From JADJQU01 sp035490315 (GTDB lineage: Bacteria; Planctomycetota; UBA1135; GCA-002686595): a stretch of DNA of 5,069 nt. Made by a program: the position numbers and the translations under genes. Positions 1 through 5,069 of this stretch are shown here, in pieces. How positions within the stretch are numbered: position 1 is the first letter of the stretch; every line of letters starts with the position of its first letter. The stretch lies in assembly GCA_035490315.1 (NCBI GenBank), contig DATHET010000302.1:1-5069 (forward strand). Reading direction: 5' to 3'. The notes under the pieces are model-generated. The model did not search any database. It saw only the letters and a program-made list of their open reading frames with translations, and was not told where the DNA came from.

Positions 1-319
1 TCCCCACCTCGGCGATCGACGAACCGAAGCGCGCGCCGGCATTGGCTGTCGAAAAGAGCGTCCACAGCTCGGAGCTGCCCGTCCCCGTCGCCAGGAACTT
101 GCCCGAGAGGCAGCGGACGTATCCGCGATCGCCATTCCAGCCCGGCGCGCCGATCAGCAGGTCGACGTAGCCGTCGGCGTTCTGATCCGCGGTCTGCAGA
201 ACGGCGTGGCCGTACTCGTCACCGACGCTGCCCCTGTAGGTCTGCAGGAGCGTTTGCGCAGTCGCCGGAAGAGCGAAGACTGCGAAGGGAAGGACGCGGA
301 GCAGATCGAAGAACTTCAT
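1..319 (-). CDS. Secreted FG-GAP repeat (integrin-alpha-like) protein, N-terminal part only
   Basis: The reading frame starts at the ATG complementary to 317-319 and stays open to the left edge, giving 106 residues; the C-terminus is outside the window. Residues 1-21 form a Sec-type signal peptide: Lys2, a hydrophobic core, and a likely signal peptidase I site after ATA at 19-21. One FG-GAP repeat with a calcium-loop pattern follows (DQNADGYVD, residues 45-53, then LLIGAP), and a second begins near RFGSSIAEVG at 97-106. The segment from about residue 22 aligns almost without gaps to the plus-strand gene starting at 632 (VGDEYGHAV against VGDQFGTAM, FLATGTG against YLATGTG), so the two are divergently transcribed paralogues. 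FG-GAP repeats build extracellular beta-propellers, often calcium-binding, in integrins and many bacterial secreted proteins. No Shine-Dalgarno sequence is obvious; the start rests on the signal peptide. The ligand is unknown. Confidence 0.87.
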   Translation of the reverse strand, partial: MKFFDLLRVLPFAVFALPATAQTLLQTYRGSVGDEYGHAVLQTADQNADGYVDLLIGAPGWNGDRGYVRCLSGKFLATGTGSSELWTLFSTANAGARFGSSIAEVG

Positions 320-631
320 AGGTCGATGGGGTTGGAGTGGCGTGTAGGCCCCGTCTCGGCACGTGCGGGGACGGCTACCGCAGGCATCGATCTCCCGATC
401 GGAGACTGCGGCGACAGGAAAAGCGGCGTTCCGCGCGAGAGCGCACAGCGCCGACTGAGCATTCGAAGCATCCGACTCTTCGAGTCTCCTACCCGCGGCC
501 TTCCCAGATCGCTCCCCGTGGCGGCGGCCTGGACCTCAGAAAACTCTCGGCCGTTGTTCGCTGACCGTGGCTGCGTCGCTTTGGAGTGCAAAGCCCTCGG
601 TCACTCCCACCCGTTCACCCAGGAAGCCCCC
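320..631. promoter_or_regulatory. Divergent intergenic region between two FG-GAP genes
   Basis: This 312-base spacer separates the start codons of two head-to-head paralogues, so both promoters should lie here. I see no convincing -35/-10 pair on either strand. Visible structure is limited to short inverted repeats: TCTCC/GGAGA arms at 391-395 and 401-405 around an 8-base palindrome CCGATCGG at 395-402, and GACTC/GAGTC arms at 474-478 and 482-486 with a TTC loop. Such short repeats are expected by chance in GC-rich DNA, so an operator role is only a possibility. Reading frames cross the region on both strands, but their translations are Arg-rich and featureless, and I do not regard them as genes. 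Confidence 0.4.
621..626 (+). promoter_or_regulatory. Probable ribosome binding site for the 596-residue FG-GAP gene
   Basis: AGGAAG lies five bases before the ATG at 632. It is a modest Shine-Dalgarno match, but it sits directly before the codon that begins a clear signal peptide, which supports 632 over the far-upstream in-frame ATG at 206. Confidence 0.55.
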
Positions 632-2422
632 ATGAAGCTCGAGCTCCTCCTGCTCTCCATCTGCATCTCGACGGCATCGGCGCAGGCGCAACAACTCCTG
701 CGCACGGTCAGTGGCGCGGTTGGAGATCAATTCGGCACTGCCATGATTCTGGCCGGCGACCAGAATGGCGACGGCTTTCAGGACGTGCTGGTCAGTGCAA
801 TTGGAGCCGTCAACGGCAACTCCTCGGGGGCGATCAACTGCATCTCCGGCGCGTATCTGGCGACCGGCACGGGCTTGACCATCCTCTGGTCGCTGACTCC
901 CTTGATCCTCCAGCAGGGCCAGGCCTTCGGGACGAGCATGGCGAGCATCGGTGACGTGACGGGGGATTCCGTGCCTGATTTCGCCGTTGGCGCGCCGAAC
1001 TTCTCCTCCACGAGTAGCTCAGGACAGCAACACCGCGAAGGGATCGTGTATCTCGTCGACGGTGCCTTGCACCAGCACATCGGCTTCGCCACGGGCGTGT
1101 TCCAGAGCTGTCTCGGGCAGGCGATCGCCAACATCGGCGACGTCGACAACGACGGAATGGACGATCTGGCAGTCAGCGGACTGACCACGACGTTGTCGAC
1201 CAGCCACGTCTTCGTCGTGCATGCCTCCACCCTTCTGGCCGGGGGGTCGCTCAACAACATGAGCAACGTGCAGAGCACAGGTCAGCTCGGCTTCGGGACT
1301 TCGCTCGCCAGCGGATTCGACATGAATGGCGACGGACACTCCGACGTCTTGATCGGTTCGCCGCTGCAGGACGCTCCGGGCGGCCTGACCGACGCGGGGA
1401 GGCTCGTCGTCTGGAATCCGCTCGTTTCCAATTCCGTCCTGTTCTCCGTTTTCTCCAACGTCGCGGGTGAGCACCTTGGAGAATCGGTCGACGCCAGCAG
1501 CGACTACGACGGCGACGGCAGGCCCGACTTCGTCGTCGGCGGTCCGAATTGGCTCTCGCCTGGGAACCGGGAGGACGGTCGCGTGATCGTCTTCTCCAGC
1601 GCGAGGATCGCGGCGAACTCGCCGCCCTTCGAGCTGTACACCTTGACCGGCGGCTCCGCAGGCATCGGCGCCGGGCTGGGCTGGGGCTTCGGCACCGCCG
1701 TGCGCGGCACCGAAGACCTCAACAACGACGGCGTCGGCGATCTGCTCGTCGGCATGCCCAGGTACCCCGTGGTGCCGTTCGGGGCCAATCGAGGCGCGGC
1801 CCGCGTCTACTCCGGCGCGACCGGCGTGCGCCTCGTCGGCGTGACTGGAGTCAACACGGAGAAACTGGGTGACGAGCTGCTGGGGTCGATCGGCGATCTC
1901 GACGGCGACGGCTTCGCGGAGTTCCTCGTCGCGGGCTCGCTCTCCAACACGCCGGCGGCCAACTGCGGGTCGTTGCGCTGCTACCGACTGTTTCCCTGCG
2001 CTCCGTCGACGTACTGCACGGCCAAGATCAACTCGCAGGGCTGTACACCCGCGATGAGCTTCAGCGGAAGCCCGAGCGCGACCTCGCCCGCGCCTTTCCT
2101 CGTGAAGTGCGCGAACGTGCTCAACAACAAGCCCGGACTGTTGCTCTACTCGCACAAGCCGAGCGCCACGGCCTTCCAGGGCGGACTGCTGTGCGTCAGC
2201 GCACCGATCAAGCGCGTCGCATCGCAGAACTCCGACGGCAGTCCGACGGGCGTCGACTGCACCGGGAACTTCAGCTTCGACTTCACGCCGCGCATTCATG
2301 GCGGAGCCGATCCCACGCTGGTCGCCGGCGCGGAGATCTTCTGCCAATACTGGTCGCGCGATCCGCAGAGCATCGGTGGGTCGAGCTTGAGCAATGGCGT
2401 GCGGTCGTTGATCAATCCCTGA
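632..2422 (+). CDS. Secreted seven-repeat FG-GAP beta-propeller protein with Cys-containing C-terminal module
   Basis: The protein is complete, with 596 residues. The frame is open upstream to an ATG at 206, but I chose 632: it has AGGAAG before it and starts a signal peptide (MKLELLLLS, cleavage likely after ASA at 15-17 or AQA at 17-19), while the extension is Arg-rich and runs antisense over the neighbouring gene. Seven FG-GAP repeats follow, with Asp-rich loops starting at residues 43, 108, 170, 230, 291, 362 and 422, a 60-71 residue period that fits one complete seven-bladed propeller. Loops 1 and 3-6 keep the full D-x-[DN]-x-D-G-x-x-D calcium pattern; loop 2 has Ser in place of Gly (DVTGDS), and loop 7 ends in Glu430 instead of Asp. 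Residues 456-596 form a separate module with Cys 456, 462, 471, 493, 521, 543 and 571, shared with the downstream gene. By family it should be an extracellular, calcium-stabilised binding or scaffold protein; the ligand is unknown, and I see no enzymatic motif. Confidence 0.9.
   Translation: MKLELLLLSICISTASAQAQQLLRTVSGAVGDQFGTAMILAGDQNGDGFQDVLVSAIGAVNGNSSGAINCISGAYLATGTGLTILWSLTPLILQQGQAFGTSMASIGDVTGDSVPDFAVGAPNFSSTSSSGQQHREGIVYLVDGALHQHIGFATGVFQSCLGQAIANIGDVDNDGMDDLAVSGLTTTLSTSHVFVVHASTLLAGGSLNNMSNVQSTGQLGFGTSLASGFDMNGDGHSDVLIGSPLQDAPGGLTDAGRLVVWNPLVSNSVLFSVFSNVAGEHLGESVDASSDYDGDGRPDFVVGGPNWLSPGNREDGRVIVFSSARIAANSPPFELYTLTGGSAGIGAGLGWGFGTAVRGTEDLNNDGVGDLLVGMPRYPVVPFGANRGAARVYSGATGVRLVGVTGVNTEKLGDELLGSIGDLDGDGFAEFLVAGSLSNTPAANCGSLRCYRLFPCAPSTYCTAKINSQGCTPAMSFSGSPSATSPAPFLVKCANVLNNKPGLLLYSHKPSATAFQGGLLCVSAPIKRVASQNSDGSPTGVDCTGNFSFDFTPRIHGGADPTLVAGAEIFCQYWSRDPQSIGGSSLSNGVRSLINP
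1997..2419 (+). other. Cys-containing C-terminal module, complete copy (residues 456-596)
   Basis: This domain follows the propeller. It opens with YCTAK (461-465) and NSQGC (467-471), has a core KPGLLLYS (500-507), then F-x-GG-x-LCV (515-522) and PIKR (525-528), and ends with CQYWSRDP (571-578) followed by a short tail reading LSNGVRSLINP. The first four blocks recur in the same order at the end of the next plus-strand gene. The repeated small hydrophobic segments suggest a beta-sandwich, with disulfides possible after export. I do not recognise a named family. Similar C-terminal segments seem, from memory, common in large secreted Planctomycetota proteins. An anchoring or sorting role is inference. 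Confidence 0.7.
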
Positions 2423-2425
2423 GGA

Positions 2426-2472
2426 GCGAGGCTCGTCGAGCGCCTCGCAGTTGCTCGAAGAACTCGATTTTT
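2426..2472 (+). terminator. Possible rho-independent terminator after the FG-GAP gene
   Basis: A stem-loop begins four bases after the TGA. GCGAGGC (2426-2432) pairs with GCCTCGC (2442-2448) across a nine-base loop; an alternative fold is GCGAG plus GCTC closing on a GTC triloop with a two-base bulge. A five-T tract follows only at 2468-2472, about 20 bases after the stem. A second possible stem, TCGAGC (2436-2441) with GCTCGA (2453-2458), lies nearer to it. The gap between stem and T-tract makes this an imperfect terminator. If real, the two plus-strand genes are separate transcripts. Confidence 0.4.
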
Positions 2473-2493
2473 CAGGTCTCTCAACTGTGGGTT

Positions 2494-2551
2494 CTGCAGA
2501 TTGCTCCCACCGGCCGGCGCTTCGAATCGCGCTGGAATCCTCGATCTGCAG
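2494..2551. repeat. Inverted repeat with 8-base arms upstream of the P-domain gene
   Basis: CTGCAGAT at 2494-2501 is the exact reverse complement of ATCTGCAG at 2544-2551, separated by 42 bases. It lies just upstream of the ribosome binding site at 2569, so it could fold the 5' leader or mark a regulator site. A match of this size could also arise by chance. Confidence 0.3.
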
Positions 2552-2568
2552 CGCTACCCCAACTCTCC

Positions 2569-2573
2569 AGGAG
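2569..2573 (+). promoter_or_regulatory. Ribosome binding site for the P-domain repeat gene
   Basis: AGGAG sits six bases before the ATG at 2580. It is a strong Shine-Dalgarno match at good spacing, and with the signal peptide that follows it fixes the start of this gene. Confidence 0.75.
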
Positions 2574-2579
2574 TCGTCC

Positions 2580-5069
2580 ATGTCGATCCACAAATGTCAC
2601 TTCGCCCTCGTCGCGTTCGCGATCCTCGCCTCGGGCGCGGTCGCGCAGCAGAACAAGGATTCGCCACGCGGCACAACGGACACGAAGGAAGCGCTGCACC
2701 AGGAGCTGCGCGACCTCGCCGCCAGGATCGGGAACGCGAAGGAGCGCTTCGCGAGCGATCGCGAGCTCCAGCCGCAGGTCGAACGATACAAGGCCATCAA
2801 CGCCTCACTCGGCGGCGACGATCCCGCCAATCTGTTCGGCTCGGCACCCAGCGGCGGCGCGGGCGGCTACCTCGCGGTGCCGCAGGCCTGCTCGGACACG
2901 CCGCTGACGCTCAACTTCGCGGGCACAACGGGAGCGATCACGCCGCCCATTCCGACAAGCACTTACACGGCGGTCGTTTCCGGCGCAGGCACGTACCTGT
3001 GGGACTTGAACCTCGTCACCGGGATCACCCACACAAGCTGCACTGACCTCGACATCACGTTGACCTCGCCCCTGGGCACGGTCGTTACGATCGCGACCGA
3101 CTGCGGCGGCACCTTCGACAACGTGTTCAACGGCACGCTGTGGGACGACTCGGCGGTCGACACCGCGTCGGACAAGACCTATGCGAATCTCGTCACCGCC
3201 ACGCCGCTAGCACCCGAGGGTCGGCTGGAGAAGTTCCGCGGCGAGAACCCCAACGGGACGTGGACGCTGACGATCATCGACGACGCTGCCGCGGACTCGG
3301 GCTTCCTCAACATCTGGTCGCTCGATATCAGCACGCTGAATTTCACGCCGCTGTTTCCGTCGTTCAACTTCTCCGACAACGCTCCGCTCTCGATCCCGCC
3401 GGGCGCGCCGAATACGACGTTCGGCACGTTGGCAAGAACGATGCAGGTCAGCGGAGCCAGCACGTGGATCACCAGGCTGACGTTCTACTGCGAGATCCAG
3501 CACACCTTTACATCGGACCTCGACATCACGCTGACTTCCCCGCTCGGCACGGTCGCCATGGTCACGACCGGCAACGGCGCGGGCGACGACAATGTGTTCA
3601 ACGGCACGCTGTGGGATGCAAACTCACCGAACGTTGCCACGGACTTCGTCACCACGAATCTGGTCGTGGTGCCCAGCATGCAGCCCGAGGGCGGGTTCGA
3701 CCGATTCCTCGGCGAAGACCCCACCGGCACGTGGACGTTGAAGATCATCGACCACAAGTTCGGCGATGTCGGCGTGCTCACCCGCTGGGATCTCAACATC
3801 TCGACGGCGGGGTCGCCTGTGTTCCCGACGGGGCCCGTGAGCTACCCCGGAACGCCCGGACCGATCAACGACCTCAACGCACCGGCGAAAGTCCCCACGC
3901 TGTACACGACGAGCGTGTCCGGGATGGGCGCCTTCCTCTGGGACGTCGATCTCGACACGGCGATCACCCACACGGCGGCGGCGAACATCGACATGACCCT
4001 GACTTCGCCGGCCGGGACGGTCGTGACGATCTCGACCGACAACGGCGGCGCCAACGACGACGTATTCAACGGCACGCGGTGGGACGACAACACCAACGAC
4101 CCGTGCACGGACCACGTCTACGCCAACCTGACGCTCGCGAATCCGATGTCGCCGGAAGGACGCTTGACCGCCTTCCGGGGCGAGAACCCGAACGGGACGT
4201 GGACTCTGACGATCGCCGACGACGCGCTGGCGGACAACGGCTCGCTGAACTCGTGGTCGCTCGACGTCTCGTCGCTGGGCGGCGCGCCGCCGTCGATTGC
4301 GAGCGTGTTCTCGCAGAGCCCCTTGCTGCTGATTCCTCCCGGCGCGCCGACGACGACTCAAGGCACGACCGTGGACACCATGGCCGTCAGCGGCATCGGC
4401 ACGGCGATCGCGGGCTTGAAGCTCTACACCGAGATCACCCACACCTTCCCCTCCGACCTGGACATCACGCTGACATCGCCGGCAGGTACGGCCGTGTCGA
4501 TCACGACCAACAACGCCGGCACAGCCGACAATGTCTTCAACGGGACGTCTTGGGACCCGGATTCGACGGACGCCCCGACGGACCACGCCTACACGAATCT
4601 CGTGGTGGTGCCGGTGCTGTCGCCCGAGGGCTCGCTCGACAACTTCATCGGCCAGAATCCCGACGGGATCTGGACCTTGACGATCGTCGACGAGTTCGGC
4701 GGCGACGTGGGCGCGTTGCACCGCTGGGACCTATCGATCGAGACCTGCGGCGCTCCGGTGTCCGTGTACTGCACGGCGAAGCCCAATTCGTTCGGCTGCG
4801 AGCCGGCGATCGGCGCCACCGGAGCGCCGAGCGCGATCGCGACCACGGGTTTCACGATCCGCGGATCGAACGTGCGCAATCAGAAGCCGGGGCTGTTGCT
4901 GTACAGCGTCAACGGTCCTGCCGCCGTGCCTTTCACCGGCGGAACGTTGTGCGTGAATTCACCGATCAAGCGCACACCCGGCATGAGCGCGGGCGGCAAC
5001 CCGGTGCCGTTCCAAGACTGCTCGGGCGTGTACCAGATCGACATGAACAGTTTCGCCCACGGCCTGCTC
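2580..5069 (+). CDS. Secreted protein with four tandem P-domain-like repeats and Cys-containing C-terminal module (3' end cut)
   Basis: The frame is open from the ATG at 2580 to the last base, giving 830 residues. Order of parts: signal peptide 1-22 (cleavage likely after AVA at 20-22); charged, probably helical stretch about 35-75; Gly-rich linker near 86-98; four repeats of about 156 residues ending at Trp 246, 403, 559 and 716; and the C-terminal module from Cys723. Each repeat has H-T, a D-x-TLTSP-x-GT strand, VFNGT-x-W-D, PEG and a WTL-x-I-x-D segment before the final Trp. This pattern matches the P-domain (P/Homo B) that stabilises kexin and subtilisin-type proteases, but no Asp/His/Ser subtilase motifs are visible. 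By family the domains are extracellular beta-sandwiches; a binding or structural role is inference. Alignment with the upstream gene predicts about 37 more residues before the stop. It lies 157 bases after the FG-GAP gene on the same strand and has its own strong ribosome binding site. Confidence 0.9.
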   Translation, partial: MSIHKCHFALVAFAILASGAVAQQNKDSPRGTTDTKEALHQELRDLAARIGNAKERFASDRELQPQVERYKAINASLGGDDPANLFGSAPSGGAGGYLAVPQACSDTPLTLNFAGTTGAITPPIPTSTYTAVVSGAGTYLWDLNLVTGITHTSCTDLDITLTSPLGTVVTIATDCGGTFDNVFNGTLWDDSAVDTASDKTYANLVTATPLAPEGRLEKFRGENPNGTWTLTIIDDAAADSGFLNIWSLDISTLNFTPLFPSFNFSDNAPLSIPPGAPNTTFGTLARTMQVSGASTWITRLTFYCEIQHTFTSDLDITLTSPLGTVAMVTTGNGAGDDNVFNGTLWDANSPNVATDFVTTNLVVVPSMQPEGGFDRFLGEDPTGTWTLKIIDHKFGDVGVLTRWDLNISTAGSPVFPTGPVSYPGTPGPINDLNAPAKVPTLYTTSVSGMGAFLWDVDLDTAITHTAAANIDMTLTSPAGTVVTISTDNGGANDDVFNGTRWDDNTNDPCTDHVYANLTLANPMSPEGRLTAFRGENPNGTWTLTIADDALADNGSLNSWSLDVSSLGGAPPSIASVFSQSPLLLIPPGAPTTTQGTTVDTMAVSGIGTAIAGLKLYTEITHTFPSDLDITLTSPAGTAVSITTNNAGTADNVFNGTSWDPDSTDAPTDHAYTNLVVVPVLSPEGSLDNFIGQNPDGIWTLTIVDEFGGDVGALHRWDLSIETCGAPVSVYCTAKPNSFGCEPAIGATGAPSAIATTGFTIRGSNVRNQKPGLLLYSVNGPAAVPFTGGTLCVNSPIKRTPGMSAGGNPVPFQDCSGVYQIDMNSFAHGLL
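2898..4745 (+). repeat. Four tandem P-domain repeats in A-B-A-B order (two 313-residue units)
   Basis: Approximate domains are A1 at 2898-3341, B1 at 3342-3812, A2 at 3813-4280 and B2 at 4281-4745. Over the 100 ungapped residues starting at the I-x-H-T motif I counted 67 identities for A1/A2, 60 for B1/B2, 53 for A1/B1 and 54 for A2/B2. The A copies share FRGENPNGTWTLTI, and the B copies share IPPGAP, TNLVVVP and RWDL. Landmarks in unit 1 recur in unit 2 at exactly +313 residues (939 bases): Ile149/462, Trp246/559, Ile272/585 and Trp403/716. A two-domain unit was therefore probably duplicated as a whole after an earlier single-domain duplication. Confidence 0.85.
4746..5069 (+). other. Cys-containing C-terminal module, second copy, truncated by window end
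   Basis: Residues 723-830 repeat the module that ends the upstream FG-GAP protein: YCTAK (730-734), NSFGC (736-740), KPGLLLYS (769-776), F-x-GG-x-LCV (785-792), PIKR (795-798) and a Cys-x-G near 814-816. Cys 731, 740, 791 and 814 match Cys 462, 471, 521 and 543 of the other copy; Cys493 of that copy is replaced by Gly762 here. The last part, which should hold the CQYW-x-RDP-like block, is beyond the window. Confidence 0.72.

Noticed and set aside
316..591. Small minus-strand frame of 91 codons and overlapping plus-strand frame at 337-564 in the divergent spacer
   Set aside because: No homology signal or domain is recognisable, the composition is Arg/Ser/Pro-rich, and the minus-strand one would overlap the start of the real minus-strand gene.
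206..631. In-frame N-terminal extension of the FG-GAP gene back to an ATG at 206
   Set aside because: The extra 142 residues are Arg-rich, show no domain, overlap the minus-strand gene in antisense, and would bury the obvious signal peptide that begins at 632.
1019..2593. Long minus-strand open frame of 524 codons opposite the FG-GAP gene
   Set aside because: Its composition is Arg/Ala/Val/Glu-rich with no recognisable domain, it is fully antisense to a gene with clear repeats, and long antisense frames are common in GC-rich DNA.
2107..3046. Plus-strand frames at 2107-2907 and 2501-3046
   Set aside because: Both overlap the ends of the two real genes in other frames, give Arg/Ser-rich sequence without a domain or signal peptide, and lack a convincing ribosome binding site.
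3624..4721. Minus-strand open frame of 365 codons opposite the P-domain gene
   Set aside because: It is an Arg/Val-rich translation whose apparent periodicity only mirrors the repeats on the coding strand.
2898..4745. CRISPR array or DNA-level satellite as an explanation for the repeated bases
   Set aside because: The repetition has a period of about 470 bases, stays in frame and is conserved at protein level with many silent changes, so it is a domain repeat in a coding gene.

Overview
The window is a high-GC bacterial segment with three genes for exported, probably extracellular, repeat proteins. The features seen are Sec-type signal peptides, seven FG-GAP propeller repeats, tandem P-domain-like repeats and a shared Cys-containing C-terminal module with a YCTAK start, a KPGLLLYS core and a QYW-x-RDP end. 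From memory, this combination resembles large, poorly characterised secreted proteins of marine Planctomycetota. That assignment is an inference, not a proof. There are no rRNA or tRNA genes, mobile elements or CRISPR arrays, and no metabolic genes.

Layout. (1) 1-319, minus strand: the first 106 residues of a secreted FG-GAP (integrin-alpha-like) protein whose remainder lies left of the window. (2) 320-631: a 312-base divergent spacer that must hold the start signals of both flanking genes, with only weak short inverted repeats visible. (3) 632-2422, plus strand: a complete 596-residue paralogue of the first gene, made of a signal peptide, seven FG-GAP repeats (one full seven-bladed beta-propeller) and a Cys-containing C-terminal module. 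(4) 2423-2579: a 157-base spacer with a stem-loop, a T-tract, a longer inverted repeat and a good ribosome binding site. (5) 2580-5069, plus strand: a second secreted protein, 830 residues visible and open to the window end. It has a signal peptide, a short charged helical segment, four tandem domains resembling the proprotein convertase P-domain in an A-B-A-B order, and then the same C-terminal module as the previous gene.

The most interesting observation is that two unrelated N-terminal architectures (a beta-propeller and tandem P-domains) end in the same Cys-containing module. This suggests the module is a common sorting, anchoring or envelope-attachment element. The second is the A-B-A-B repeat: the two-domain unit is duplicated with an exact 313-residue offset at every landmark checked, and no protease domain is visible. 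The three genes look like a small cluster of cell-surface or secreted binding proteins. Substrates and partners cannot be read from the sequence.
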